A stretch of 64,000 bases of DNA, taken from contig JAUSAW010000018.1 of the NCBI GenBank assembly GCA_030652335.1, positions 1 through 64,000 of the forward strand, given 5' to 3'. The notes beneath the pieces were generated by a model. The model ran no database searches. It worked only from the letters and a program-made list of their open reading frames with translations, and was not told the DNA's origin. Numbering within the stretch: the first letter of the stretch is position 1; each line of letters starts with the position of its first letter. This document shows, piece after piece, positions 44,804 through 54,914 of the stretch. The translations under genes were made by a program, and so were the position numbers. The stretch comes from Gammaproteobacteria bacterium. GTDB lineage: Bacteria > Pseudomonadota > Gammaproteobacteria > Francisellales > CACEW01.

Positions 44804-45268
44804 ATGAAACCTGCTAGTGAAATCGGTAAAATTTTAGCTGATGCTGTTATTGAAAACACTCTCACCCGATCTTGTTTTTGTTTAGTCTTTCATTCGGCTG
44901 ACCAGAAAACTATTGCCTTTCGCGACGAGTTATTGGCCACATCAATATACAGGAAAGCCAAGCCTCATGAATTATTTGTCATGATAGGCGATCATTATGG
45001 CTCCGTACTGCCCGAAACTATATGCCTTGCTATTATTGCAGCGGCAGAGGCAGACGATAGGGTTAGCCTTGAAGCTGAAAAAGTTTCTGAACTACGCGGT
45101 TTAGCTCATAGCAAACCAGAAAGCGGCAGTTTAACAGAAAGTTTGCGCCCAGAAAAAATAGGCAATGAAGACGCCATTAAAAATGTGGCTGCCGCTATCA
45201 TTGAAGAAGCACAAGCTGATGCAGAGGTTCAGGATGAGGATGATCATAATAGGTCAAATTTTGTTTAA
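44804..45268 (+). CDS. Unknown protein with acidic E-rich tail
   Basis: A 154-residue soluble protein of unknown family. The last 30 residues are Glu/Asp-rich (IIEEAQADAEVQDEDDHN). Glu-rich blocks near the C-terminus are a known feature of Dot/Icm substrates; the link is inference. I start at 44804 (GGAG 9 nt upstream); 44768 is an in-frame alternative. Its end overlaps the broken dehydrogenase gene by 15 bases. Confidence 0.6.
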   Translation: MKPASEIGKILADAVIENTLTRSCFCLVFHSADQKTIAFRDELLATSIYRKAKPHELFVMIGDHYGSVLPETICLAIIAAAEADDRVSLEAEKVSELRGLAHSKPESGSLTESLRPEKIGNEDAIKNVAAAIIEEAQADAEVQDEDDHNRSNFV

Positions 45269-46224
45269 TTGCCGTATCGGCGCCCCTGCTAAAAATGCGG
45301 CGATATCCTCTATAGCCTCCTGATAATACAGGCGATAATTTTCTTGAGTCACATATCCTAGGTGCGGTGTGGCCAATACATTTTTCAAGTTACGATAAGG
45401 ATGATCGTAAGGCAAAGGTTCACTATCAAACACATCTAATCCGGTCCCAGCAATCTGCTGATGTTGCAAAGCGTCAATTAAGGCAGCTTGATCGATAATG
45501 GCTGCTCTAGAAGTGTTAATTAAAAATGCACTTGGCTTCATTAATTGTAAATCAGCCGCACCAAGTAAACCTCTAGTACGCTCGCTTAATACTAAGTGAA
45601 TGCTTACAAAGTCGCTAGATTTGAGCAATTCTTCTTTAGAAGCCGCCAATTCCACGCCTTCGGCTTTGGCTCGTTCCTGGGTTAAATTTTGACTCCAGAC
45701 TACTGTTTTCATACCAAAAGCTTGAGCAATAGCAGCTACTCTACTACCGATCTTACCCAGGCCGATAATGCCCAGCTGCTTACCCGTAAGCCCAACACCA
45801 ACGGTACTTTGCCAGGGGCCATTAGCTCTTAAAGCCGAACATTCATGATTAAGATTTCGCGCCAAGCCTAATAGCAAAGCCCACGTTAATTCGACAGCAG
45901 GCTCCGAGGAACTTGCCGTACCGCACACACTACAATGCCTTGACGCGTTGTTGCAGCCAGGTCGATGGCAGCATTGCGCATTCCGCTAGTAATAAGTAAC
46001 TTCAACGCAGGCAGTTTAGCCAGCAATGAGGCCGTAATAGGCGTGCGTTCGCGCATGATTACTACAACTTCACAATCTTGTATAGCCGCAACCAAATCTG
46101 ACTCTAAGGTGAAATGTTGCTGAAAAGCCCTTACTTCTACCGTATCGCTTAGCTGTGACCAATCTGCATAGGATAAAGCGACTCCTTGATAATCATCGAG
46201 TATGGCACAGCGTAACTTAGTCAT
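45254..46224 (-). pseudogene. D-2-hydroxyacid dehydrogenase, split by a 2-bp frameshift
   Basis: Two frames together make one NAD-dependent D-2-hydroxyacid dehydrogenase. The N-part (46224 to about 45928) ends GIVVC; the C-part continues CGTASSSEPAVELTW in another frame, with GLGKIGSR (NAD site), NTSRAAIID and the catalytic-His region TPHLGYVT. The break is at CACACAC (45924-45930), where one extra two-base unit would explain the shift. Either phase variation, decay or an error. Downstream of PaiB on the same strand. Confidence 0.85.
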
Positions 46225-46236
46225 GTTAGATACCTT

Positions 46237-46860
46237 TTATAACGAAGGGTTTAAAGATTGCATTAGTGTAGCCAAGGCTATGGTGTCTGGCGTGTTTTCT
46301 GCAAGCAAGCCTTGAATTAACGATTCTTGATCGGCCTGCTTACGATTCTGGCTTAATTTGAATTTAGCCTCAAGACTTATTATTTCCATCTCAAAACCAA
46401 CAATATGCTCGATAAGTTTTGCTTTAAAATCTGAAGAAACGCTATATGGCTCCCCATGTTTTTTTAAGCTTTCATAATAACGCACCATGTGGGTCAAATC
46501 ATCGGCAAGTTTCATTTGGCTAATAGGCTGAGGAATTCCATGGGCATGCAATACCGCATAATTCCAAGTCGGCACATTTTCTTTGCCTGCATACCAAGAG
46601 GGTGAAATATAAGCATGAGGCCCCTGAAAAACACATACCGCAGGCCTACCCTCTGAAAATAAAGTGGCATGGGGATTAAGCTTAGCGACATGCCATCTTA
46701 ACACGCCGAATTTACCCTGAGTTTTATCCAGCGCTACCGGAATGTGTGAGATAACAGGACTGTCATTTGCATGACTGATAATCGTCATAAAACTATGTTG
46801 TTCGATAAATCCTTGTAGCAATTCAATGTTAGTGTTTTCAAACTGCTTTGGGATGTACAT
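46237..46860 (-). CDS. PaiB-family FMN-binding protein
   Basis: A 207-residue PaiB homologue (MYIPKQFE; HVAKLNPHATLF; VFQGPHAYISPSWYAGKENVPTWNYAVLHAHG). B. subtilis PaiB is a negative regulator of sporulation and protease genes; the split-barrel fold binds FMN. Start 46860 has GAGGA upstream, while the longer frame overlaps the previous gene. Confidence 0.9.
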   Translation of the reverse strand: MYIPKQFENTNIELLQGFIEQHSFMTIISHANDSPVISHIPVALDKTQGKFGVLRWHVAKLNPHATLFSEGRPAVCVFQGPHAYISPSWYAGKENVPTWNYAVLHAHGIPQPISQMKLADDLTHMVRYYESLKKHGEPYSVSSDFKAKLIEHIVGFEMEIISLEAKFKLSQNRKQADQESLIQGLLAENTPDTIALATLMQSLNPSL

Positions 46861-46871
46861 CGATTTTATCC

Positions 46872-47669
46872 TCAACAAGTTGTTATGAATTTTTGTACGA
46901 CTTCATTGTATTCTTTTGGCCGTTCAATATGAGGACAATGTCCCACTCCTTTAAAACAATGGTACTGAGCACCCGGAATCAGATTTGCCATTGCTTGCAT
47001 CTCCGCTTCTGGCACAATCATATCCTGATCGGATCCAATGACTAAAGTCGGTACAGTAATTTCATGAATCCAGGCCCGGCTATCAAAACTAAGTAAGGCC
47101 GATAAGTGATTACGATATCCTATTTCACTCGTTGCAGCTGGATTCGTTTTAGCCGCTTCAAACAAATAATCCACCATACCTGGTTGATTGAGAAAGTCGC
47201 TCGAAAAACACCAGCCGAGCACAGAGCCTACTAGTACTTCACTCGAAACCTTAAGCTGGCGTAGCGCTAATTGTGCCTCTGCAAATAAGGCAAACCTGAT
47301 ATCAATTTTTCTAAATCCATTGGTTAGCACAATGCTTTTACAGCGATGCGGATATTTATGAGCGATCATCATCGTAATAGCTGAGCCCATCGATATGCCG
47401 ATAAAATGGCAGGCTTGTAAACCTAAAGCGTCGCATAGGCCGATAATATCATCTGCCATCATTTCAATAGTGTAAGGGCTATCGGGTATATCAGATTCAC
47501 CACATCCTCGATTATCCACAGCAATCGCATCGTATAAGCGGGTGTAATCTTTAAATATTCCATCCCAAATATGCCGATCCGCATTAAAACCCGTTACAAA
47601 AATAAGCGGTTCACCTTGGCCTGCTCGTTCATAGGAAAGATTGACTCCATTGACCTTTATTTTTGGCAT
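46872..47669 (-). CDS. Alpha/beta hydrolase
   Basis: A 265-residue hydrolase with NRGCGES loop, nucleophile elbow GISMGS (Ser in HFIGISMGSAITM), Asp in VIGSDQDMIVP and His in GVGHCPHIERP. The substrate is unknown; similar enzymes cleave enol-lactones or small esters. Start 47669 follows AAGGA; the frame extends upstream through a hydrophobic stretch that I regard as non-coding. Confidence 0.88.
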   Translation of the reverse strand: MPKIKVNGVNLSYERAGQGEPLIFVTGFNADRHIWDGIFKDYTRLYDAIAVDNRGCGESDIPDSPYTIEMMADDIIGLCDALGLQACHFIGISMGSAITMMIAHKYPHRCKSIVLTNGFRKIDIRFALFAEAQLALRQLKVSSEVLVGSVLGWCFSSDFLNQPGMVDYLFEAAKTNPAATSEIGYRNHLSALLSFDSRAWIHEITVPTLVIGSDQDMIVPEAEMQAMANLIPGAQYHCFKGVGHCPHIERPKEYNEVVQKFITTC

Positions 47670-48018
47670 CGATTCATCCTTCAATTGAGGTGGTGAATAT
47701 ATAATGAACAAAACCATTTCAATTATCAAGATAAAGATTAGCCTCATATCGATAATTAAAACCTATCAATATTATAAAAACTAAATATTATGTTTATAGC
47801 AACCATCTCTCTACTCTGGAAATGTATTCACCGCTACCTGTTATTAGAAGATAGTTGCATATTGGGCTAACAAGCCTTTCTACTATTACTGCCAATGACC
47901 TTATATAAAGCAAACTTAAGAAGTTGCTATATGTAAGGTTGGGCTATTTTTCGCTCTACTCTTTTAAAAACTGTTTTGACACCTTCATTTTGTTATTATG
48001 TCCGTTTAGGAGCTTGTT
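47670..48018. other. Gene-free divergent region
   Basis: I see no convincing gene or RNA. The stretch is AT-rich and contains the promoters of the minus-strand hydrolase and of the broken NTF2-like gene. Confidence 0.4.
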
Positions 48019-48386
48019 ATGCTAAATGAAGATAATCGAGGTGAGATCGCTACCGTAATTAATTTATATTTCAAGGGGGCTACGATGGCAATCGAGCCCA
48101 GCTTGAAACAGCTTTTCATCCAAAGGCGCATATATGCGGAAACTTCGATGGCCACTATGTAGATTGGAGCTTGGATGATTTTATTGACCGCACCATCCAA
48201 GCGCAAAGTCATATCAATGAAGCTTTTAATAAAACCGTGCTCAACATGGAAATAACTGGTGATATAGCTACCGTTAAAGCGCTAGTTATTACCGCCGCCC
48301 ACCACTTTACCGACTATATTTCACTTATAAAAGTAAATGGAAAATGGCTTATTCGTCACAAAAGCTTTACGAATGCGAGAGCTTAA
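48019..48386 (+). pseudogene. NTF2/SnoaL-like lumazine-binding-family protein, frameshifted
   Basis: The start MLNEDNRGEIATVINLYFKG and the rest GNRAQLETAFHPKAHI, GHYVDWSLDDFIDRT and KVNGKWLIRHKSF belong to one nuclear-transport-factor-2-like protein of about 122 residues. They are in different frames. One missing G in the run at 48075-48079 (five instead of six) explains the break. It converges with oxyR, overlapping by 3 bases. Confidence 0.8.
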
Positions 48387-49255
48387 CCACCTATTTTAGC
48401 CTCACTAATTTTACTGGCGATGCTCTTAAGCAAAGCCAGCTGAGGAGCGGTTTCACGAAAAGCCAGACCAATTTGTCGAACGGGTGAAGGCTTAAGCTCT
48501 TGATAGCAAAGCCCTTTAGTAGGGCAGGCAGCCATTTTAGGCATTAAAGTATAACCCATATTATTAACCACCAAGGCGCGCAAGGTTTCTAAGCTGGTGG
48601 CTCTAACATCAGCCGGCAGCCCCACTCCTCTTTGCTGGCAAAATTGCAAAGCTTGATCGCGTAAGCAGTGCCCTTCTTCCAATAATAATAATGGCTGATC
48701 TTTAAGCTCGGCGATTTTTTTAATCGGTTTATTAGCATAGCTCTCGGGCAGAGCCAGTAAAAATGGCTCATCGAACAAGGAGATAGTGGCTAAATTATCA
48801 TCGGGGATGGGAATAGCCAACAGGCCTAAATCTAGCTCATAATCGTTAAGCGATTTAAGAATCGTTTCGGTTTTAAGCTCGCTCACTTCAACTTTTAATT
48901 TAGGGAAATGTTTACGCAGCAAGGGCAATAGCATGGGTAGAAAATATGGCGCAATAGTGGGAATCACTCCAAGCCTTACCGTGCTTTCATAGGGATCACG
49001 ATAGACCTTAGCGCTTTCTTGAAAATTCTTGGCAGCAGTGACGATCGATTTCGCTTGTTTGTAAAGCAACTCACCCGCCGGGGTTAAATGCACCTGACGG
49101 TTGGTCCGCTCAAATAACATAACGCCCAAATAGGTCTCGAGCTTTTTAAGCTGCATACTTAAAGTAGGCTGACTGACAAACACTTTTTCAGCGGCCTTAC
49201 CAAAATGTTTTAATTCAGCGACCAATACAAAATATTCTAAGTCTCGTAAATTCAT
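48383..49255 (-). CDS. oxyR: OxyR peroxide-sensing regulator
   Basis: A 290-residue LysR-type regulator. N-terminal winged HTH (FVSQPTLSMQLKKLE) and the redox pair Cys197 (EEGHCLRDQ) and Cys206 (LQFC) match Cys199 and Cys208 of E. coli OxyR. It activates peroxide defence when the cysteines form a disulfide. The ATG at 49255 fits the family; an ATG 12 bases upstream is in frame. No catalase or ahp gene is in view. Confidence 0.92.
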   Translation of the reverse strand: MNLRDLEYFVLVAELKHFGKAAEKVFVSQPTLSMQLKKLETYLGVMLFERTNRQVHLTPAGELLYKQAKSIVTAAKNFQESAKVYRDPYESTVRLGVIPTIAPYFLPMLLPLLRKHFPKLKVEVSELKTETILKSLNDYELDLGLLAIPIPDDNLATISLFDEPFLLALPESYANKPIKKIAELKDQPLLLLEEGHCLRDQALQFCQQRGVGLPADVRATSLETLRALVVNNMGYTLMPKMAACPTKGLCYQELKPSPVRQIGLAFRETAPQLALLKSIASKISEAKIGG

Positions 49256-49426
49256 ACAGCCACCCATAAATAAAACTTATTGTTATCTTAGCAGTGATAA
49301 CAAAACCTTACCACAATAACTCTAAGCGGCAATCACATCGACAAGCATCGGAATACCATCGCTTTCAAGCGATATCTTGCAGGGCTAGCCTGACAAATTG
49401 TTGCGGGAAATAACCGGTTTTTTAGA

Positions 49427-49930
49427 TTAACTAAAAATATCGATAGCCATAAGCAACGCCAGACCATCAGGCGTATTAACCTCACCTTCGGCTATAAAGC
49501 CAACTTTTTCATAGCAACGCCTGGCAGTTATATTCTTTGGATTAACATCGATAATAAGACGTTTAATGGCAGAATTCTGAGTCAATTGATCGATAAATTC
49601 CTTTAATAAAGCTGACCCATAACCTTTGTGAATAAAATCTAGCTCGCCAATAAATAAATCTATGCCTACCGTGCCCGGCCGAGCATCTGGCCACCAGCCA
49701 CCGCCAACTTTATCGGCGGCATAGTAATGGATGTAGGCAATTGCCTGATCGTTAAAATAAGCGATAAAAGGAAACACGATGTTAGAGGCAATATGTTTTA
49801 AATATTTAGCTCGAACCTGCTCGAGGCTTAGTGGTTCCGGCCAATATTCTAATACATGGGCTTGATTTAACCATCGATGCATTCGATCGATATCGGTTTC
49901 AGCTAAAGGTTTAAAAGTGAATCTGTTCAT
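49427..49930 (-). CDS. GNAT acetyltransferase, AAC(6')-like
   Basis: A 167-residue acetyltransferase resembling the aminoglycoside 6'-acetyltransferase and siderophore acetyltransferase branch: HRWLNQAHVLEYW, GIDLFIGELDFIHKGYGSALL and NPKNITARRCYEKVGF. Whether it acts on a drug cannot be told. Confidence 0.82.
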   Translation of the reverse strand: MNRFTFKPLAETDIDRMHRWLNQAHVLEYWPEPLSLEQVRAKYLKHIASNIVFPFIAYFNDQAIAYIHYYAADKVGGGWWPDARPGTVGIDLFIGELDFIHKGYGSALLKEFIDQLTQNSAIKRLIIDVNPKNITARRCYEKVGFIAEGEVNTPDGLALLMAIDIFS

Positions 49931-50031
49931 CGATTATCACCCTGCCACTGACGGCACTTTTGCATTTGCCACTTCATTATTATATATTTCAGCTAGATTG
50001 ATAGTAGATTTTACTAAATGAGTCAACGAAC

Positions 50032-50331
50032 GTGGAAAGCCCTTTTATTGTTTACATTTTACACTGCGCTAACGGCTCTTATTACACCGGCTATACCACA
50101 GATTTAAACCGGCGCTACCAGGAGCATGTCACTGGCACGGGTAAATGCAAATACACCAAAAGCTTTAAACCCATTGGAATTGCCCAATCCTGGCAAGTGC
50201 TTGATACTAAATCGGCGGCGATGAAAATCGAATGCTATATCAAATCGCTTAGCAAAGTTCAAAAGGCTCAACTCATTATGGAACCTCAACGGCTCACAAC
50301 TTGCTTTGCGGCTTGCCAACCGAACTTATAA
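50032..50331 (+). CDS. GIY-YIG nuclease-fold protein (YhbQ/UPF0213 type)
   Basis: A 99-residue GIY-YIG domain protein: VYILHCANGSYYTGYTTDLNRRYQEH holds the tyrosines and arginine of the fold, with the catalytic Glu in MKIECYIKSLSK. E. coli YhbQ has been linked to DNA repair. It starts with GTG; no ATG lies nearby in frame. Confidence 0.88.
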   Translation: MESPFIVYILHCANGSYYTGYTTDLNRRYQEHVTGTGKCKYTKSFKPIGIAQSWQVLDTKSAAMKIECYIKSLSKVQKAQLIMEPQRLTTCFAACQPNL

Positions 50332-50338
50332 TGCTCAT

Positions 50339-51136
50339 TTAGTTCGCAAACTCCACCCTGCCGCCGACCGAAATAGATCCACCATAGATTGAAGCTAATA
50401 TTACACTTGGCCGCCCTATCCACCTGCCTTGCCCTATTCGTAAAGTGATATTTCCACCCATAGCTCCTAGCAATGGACCGGCGGCAACCCCTGTTGCGGC
50501 ATCTTCATTATTACCGGTCTTTGGATTAAAGGCCCTAGCGTAAAAATCACACTCATCGCCATCAAGGGTATAGACATATACGCCATTTACATTATGGCTA
50601 AGGCTCCAGGATTTAATAGCCTCAAAGTTAGGTTCGAGATAACCCAAGTCAGCCATTGTTTTAACAGGGACTAATAATTTTGGGCTGCCAACCGAGCTGA
50701 CCACACAAGGCAAGTTATGATCGATGTATTTATCGGGCAAATTAAGCAATGTTTCGATTTCAGCCGCATTAACGCGAATAGGCAAAACTTCAGCCGGTCC
50801 GAATTCTTGAAAATATTCATCTCCAGCTCGTTTAACTCTAATCGACCTATTTTCTCGATTTGTAAATTCAATTTCTTGCTCAGCCCTATCCCGCAATAAT
50901 ACTGCTGCAGCTGCCAACGTGCCATGATTACACATGGACATTTCGGTGGCAGGATAAAAATAGCGCAGGCGTATCTGAGTATTGTGTGGCTCGATAAAAA
51001 CGGTGACTGGTAAATCAAGCTCGGTCGCTAAAGCCTGCTTAGCCGCATCATCGCCCATAAAATCTTCAATGACGGCTGCCGGGTTGCCAGAGCCTGATAT
51101 TTCGGTCGCAAAGCAGGATAAATGCGTAATTTTCAT
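50339..51136 (-). CDS. PhzF-family isomerase
   Basis: A 265-residue PhzF-like epimerase/isomerase. GNPAAVIEDF at the start, the catalytic Glu region TVFIEPHNTQIRLRYFYPATEM, and NNEDAATGVAAGPLLGAMG are diagnostic. Only some members make phenazines; with no phz genes present, the role is unknown. Confidence 0.9.
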   Translation of the reverse strand: MKITHLSCFATEISGSGNPAAVIEDFMGDDAAKQALATELDLPVTVFIEPHNTQIRLRYFYPATEMSMCNHGTLAAAAVLLRDRAEQEIEFTNRENRSIRVKRAGDEYFQEFGPAEVLPIRVNAAEIETLLNLPDKYIDHNLPCVVSSVGSPKLLVPVKTMADLGYLEPNFEAIKSWSLSHNVNGVYVYTLDGDECDFYARAFNPKTGNNEDAATGVAAGPLLGAMGGNITLRIGQGRWIGRPSVILASIYGGSISVGGRVEFAN

Positions 51137-51205
51137 AATTTAACTACACTCGCAGCAGCAAAGGCCTTAGAATATAGCAAATTCGTATAAAAAGAGTAAT
51201 AGAAA

Positions 51206-53095
51206 GTGGCTTTAATAACCCTACGCGATGCCTGCATTAGCATCGGCAAACAACTTTTATTGGATCATGTTAATTTAAATATCGAACCCGGCGAGCATAT
51301 TGGCTTAATCGGCCGCAATGGCGCAGGAAAATCGACTTTAATGAAATTGATTAATCGTGAAATCGCCCCCGATGCAGGCGAAGTCATTCATCAAACCGGT
51401 ACCCGTATAGCCAGGCTGGAGCAAGAAGTTCCTGTCAATACCAAAGGCAGCATTTTTGCGGTAATCGCCGATGGATTAGGCGCTGGCGGTAAACGTCTAG
51501 CCACTTATTTACAAATGAGCGAACAACTCCATACTTTTGATGATAAGCAGCTCGACGAATTTCATCACTTGCAAGAAGCTTTAGACCAGCATCACGACTG
51601 GAACTTGCAGTCCAGAATCGAAAAGGTGTTATCAGAGCTAAACCTCACAGGCACCGATGATTTCGCCTCACTATCAGGCGGGATGAAACGCCGGGTATTG
51701 CTAGGCCGTTGTTTGGTGCAAGACCCTGAACTATTGATGCTCGATGAGCCGACTAACCATTTGGATATCGACTCCATCTTGTGGCTGGAAAATTTCTTAT
51801 TAAACTACCGCTCAGCCTTTTTATTAATTACCCATGATAGGGCCTTCATTCAAAAGCTTGCCACTCGCATCGTGGAGATCGATCGCGGAATATTAACCAG
51901 CTTCACCGGAAGCTATACTAATTATCAAGTCCATAAAGCCGAGATGCTGGATTCTGAATCCAAAAATAACGCCCTGTTCGATAAAAGACTGGCCCAGGAA
52001 GAAGTCTGGATTCGCCAAGGTATTAAAGCCCGTCGTTGCCGCAATGAAGGTCGCGTTCGCGCCCTAGAAAAATTACGCGTAGAACGCTCGGAACGCAGAA
52101 ATGTCTCTGGCAACGTGTCTCTTGCCGCCTCGATGGCTGAGCGCTCCGGCCATTTGGTGATAGAAGCCAAAGATTTATGTTATGGCTATGAAGATGGCAG
52201 AACCTTGGTTAAAGACTTCTCGATTACCATCCAACGCGGCGATAAAATTGGGATTATTGGCCCCAATGGCTGCGGAAAAACCACCCTATTGAATTTATTG
52301 CTCGGTAAATTAAAACCTGATTCCGGCACCGTGCGTTTGGGTCAAAATTTAAAAATAGTCTACTTCGACCAATTGCGTGAATTATTAGACCCCGAAGCCT
52401 CGGTTGCCGATAACGTAATGGAAGGCAGCAACAGCATCGAGATCAACGGCCAAAAGAAACATATTATCGCCTATCTGCAAGATTTCTTATTTGCTCCAGA
52501 GCGCGCCCGCTCCCCGGTTAAAGCCTTATCAGGTGGGGAACGTAATCGACTATTGCTGGCCAAACTATTCGCCAAACCTGCCAATGTCATGATAATGGAT
52601 GAACCGACTAATGACTTGGACGCTGAGACCTTAGACTTATTGGAAGAAATGTTAATCGATTATCCTGGCACCTTAATCGTTGTCAGCCATGATCGCGAAT
52701 TTTTAAATAATGTCGCGACTAGCTCCATCGCCTTCGAAGGTGAAGGACAGGTCTATGAATATATCGGCGGCTATGATGACTGGGTACGCCAGCGCAGAAC
52801 AAAGCCCAGCGATAAAGCGTCCGCTAAAGCTATTGAGACTAAGGCTGAAACCAAAACCAGCAATAAGCCTAAACTGACCTATAGCGAGCAACATAAGTTA
52901 AAAGAAATTGAAGCGCGTATCGTAAGCATTGAAGCCGAGCAAGCTGTATTACAAAGCAAAATTGCCGACGCTGCATTTTATCAATCTCCTATAACAGAGC
53001 AACAGAAGACTTTTGAGTCTGTTAAAACTTTAGATAATGAGCTTGAAGCTTTAATGCAAACCTGGGAAGAATTAGAAGCTAAGCAAAACTTATAA
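51206..53095 (+). CDS. uup: ABC-F ATPase Uup
   Basis: A 629-residue soluble protein with two ABC ATPase domains: Walker A GRNGAGKST and GPNGCGKTT, signatures LSGGMKRR and LSGGERNR, Walker B LLMLDEPTNHLD and VMIMDEPTNDLD. The C-terminal coiled coil (about 545-629) binds DNA in Uup. Uup acts in ribosome quality or recombination intermediates. It starts with GTG. Confidence 0.93.
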   Translation: MALITLRDACISIGKQLLLDHVNLNIEPGEHIGLIGRNGAGKSTLMKLINREIAPDAGEVIHQTGTRIARLEQEVPVNTKGSIFAVIADGLGAGGKRLATYLQMSEQLHTFDDKQLDEFHHLQEALDQHHDWNLQSRIEKVLSELNLTGTDDFASLSGGMKRRVLLGRCLVQDPELLMLDEPTNHLDIDSILWLENFLLNYRSAFLLITHDRAFIQKLATRIVEIDRGILTSFTGSYTNYQVHKAEMLDSESKNNALFDKRLAQEEVWIRQGIKARRCRNEGRVRALEKLRVERSERRNVSGNVSLAASMAERSGHLVIEAKDLCYGYEDGRTLVKDFSITIQRGDKIGIIGPNGCGKTTLLNLLLGKLKPDSGTVRLGQNLKIVYFDQLRELLDPEASVADNVMEGSNSIEINGQKKHIIAYLQDFLFAPERARSPVKALSGGERNRLLLAKLFAKPANVMIMDEPTNDLDAETLDLLEEMLIDYPGTLIVVSHDREFLNNVATSSIAFEGEGQVYEYIGGYDDWVRQRRTKPSDKASAKAIETKAETKTSNKPKLTYSEQHKLKEIEARIVSIEAEQAVLQSKIADAAFYQSPITEQQKTFESVKTLDNELEALMQTWEELEAKQNL

Positions 53096-53168
53096 TGAAA
53101 TTCTGGCAATTTGCTACAATGTTCATTAATAAATGCTTAACAAATTAAAGTTTACATAGAGGTTTGTC

Positions 53169-54179
53169 ATGTCCGAAAGTCAGCGCAGCAATAAACTATA
53201 TGAATTGTCTGTAATGTTTATTATTGCTAAAGCCGTTCACATAGCTTCGGACTTAGCTTTATATGAGCTGATTAATGAGCAATCGCAATTGGTTAATGAT
53301 TTAGCTGAAAAATTAAATTTTAGTCCAATTGGTCTACATAAATTACTAACACTTCTCGATGCCTATGATCTTGTCAAATATAAGCATGGGCTGGTTTGCT
53401 CGACTCCTGATACTCCGTTACTACAATACGTCAATTCCCCCCACCTTTATTTAAATTATAAGAATGTAGAAAACCTAGAAAATTCTTTGCGGAATAATAC
53501 AGGGGTTTTTGATATAACATATGACAACTCTTTTTATGGTTATTTAAAAGATCATCATTTGGTGACTCCATTCGAACACTGGTGCACTGAATCTGCCAAG
53601 CAATGGCTTCCAATCATTACAGACATGTACGACTTTTCTCCGTACACCACCATTATAGATATTGGCGGTGGCCAGGGCTATTTATTGAGCATGATCCTGG
53701 ATAAAAATAAACATATTACAGGAACCTTACTCGACCAAAATGAAGTAATAAAAAATATCGCAGCAGAATTCGCTCAGCATGTTGATTCTAATCGCGCCTC
53801 AGTTATGGCAGGTGATTTTTTTGATGCATCCACCCTTCCAACGGGAAAAGATCTTTATATTACATGCAGGACATTACTGAATTGGTCAGATGATGACTCC
53901 TGTAAAATGTTAAATAATATTTATGAAGTGATGCCACAAAAATCAAAGCTTTTATTAATTGATTTTTATATCCCAGAAAAAAGCCACCCTCATTATAAAA
54001 GAGCTTTACTTAGTGACATGGCATTGCACACCCTGATGAGCGGGTCGAATAGAAATTTGCAGGAATGGCAAAATTTGATTTTGGGCACCAAATTCAAGTT
54101 AAATAAAGTGTATACCTCTGAAGGCAATGTTAAGTATGAGCCTTTTATGCCATTATTTATATTTGAGTTGAGCAAATAA
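53169..54179 (+). CDS. SAM-dependent O-methyltransferase (family 2 type)
   Basis: A 336-residue enzyme with an N-terminal dimerisation winged helix (VNDLAEKLNFSPIGLHKLLTLLDAY) and a SAM domain (IIDIGGGQGYLLSMIL, about 160-175; GDFFDASTLPTGKDLYI; DFYIPEK). The fold is that of small-molecule O-methyltransferases and related enzymes. AGAGG precedes the start. Its stop shares a base with the next start. Confidence 0.85.
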   Translation: MSESQRSNKLYELSVMFIIAKAVHIASDLALYELINEQSQLVNDLAEKLNFSPIGLHKLLTLLDAYDLVKYKHGLVCSTPDTPLLQYVNSPHLYLNYKNVENLENSLRNNTGVFDITYDNSFYGYLKDHHLVTPFEHWCTESAKQWLPIITDMYDFSPYTTIIDIGGGQGYLLSMILDKNKHITGTLLDQNEVIKNIAAEFAQHVDSNRASVMAGDFFDASTLPTGKDLYITCRTLLNWSDDDSCKMLNNIYEVMPQKSKLLLIDFYIPEKSHPHYKRALLSDMALHTLMSGSNRNLQEWQNLILGTKFKLNKVYTSEGNVKYEPFMPLFIFELSK

Positions 54180-54643
54180 TGAAGGTATGGGTTGATGCCG
54201 ATGCCGTGCCTGGGGTCATTAAAGAAATTATCCTGCGCGCGGTAATTAAACGCGTCATCCCGACTATTTTCGTGGCCAATCGACCTATTGCCGTTCCAGC
54301 CTCACCCAATGTTTCCACTATCCAGGTCTCTCAAGGCCCAGACGAAGCTGATCGCTATATAGCAGAACATGCCACCCACGAAGATATCGTCATAACCCAA
54401 GATATTCCCTTAGCGGCCATACTCGTGCCTTTAGGCGCGGCTGTCATTAGTGTGCATGGCAACCTGTTTACCGATGCCAATATCGGCGAGCGCTTATTTG
54501 TCAGAAATATGATGCAGGAAATCCGCGATACCGGCGGGCGCACTGGCGGGCCTAAGCCTTATAGCGAAAAGGATAAGCAACAGTTTGCTAATACCTTTGA
54601 TCGGACTATTACTAAAAAGTTAAAAGAGGCTGGAGCGGTATAA
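54179..54643 (+). CDS. yaiI: UPF0178/DUF188 protein YaiI
   Basis: A 154-residue YaiI family protein (MKVWVDADAVPGVIKEII; GPDEADRYIAEHA; RDTGGRTGGPKPYSEKDKQQFAN). It has a PIN-like fold and probable nuclease character, but its function is unproven. It overlaps both neighbours by one base (TAATG). Confidence 0.92.
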   Translation: MKVWVDADAVPGVIKEIILRAVIKRVIPTIFVANRPIAVPASPNVSTIQVSQGPDEADRYIAEHATHEDIVITQDIPLAAILVPLGAAVISVHGNLFTDANIGERLFVRNMMQEIRDTGGRTGGPKPYSEKDKQQFANTFDRTITKKLKEAGAV

Positions 54644-54911
54644 TGTATCATGTTCATGAAAATTTTATTTCGATGCGCTAGACCCTGGCTGCGTTCACAT
54701 TGATTTGAAATTTGAAGATAAAGAAACACTTATGGCATGGGCAACAACAGAGATTTATGATGAGCTCGTTAAGATGTTAAACCCTTATCGAACACGAGAT
54801 TGGGATGCATTACACACCGATGAAATAGCTGCTGAAATGGTTTTATATACCGTTCCGCGCGATGGCTCTGAATTTATTATTACTCAGCTAAAATACGAAC
54901 CCATCGCTTAA
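54643..54911 (+). pseudogene. Small operon gene split by loss of one T
   Basis: The ATG at 54643 shares a base with the yaiI stop and reads MYHVHENF; the frame then ends at a TAG. The other frame carries YFDALDPGCVHIDLKFEDK through to ...LKYEPIA. Adding one T to the run at 54663-54666 joins them into about 90 residues. No family recognised. The overlap with yaiI supports this start. Confidence 0.6.
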
Positions 54912-54914
54912 TGC

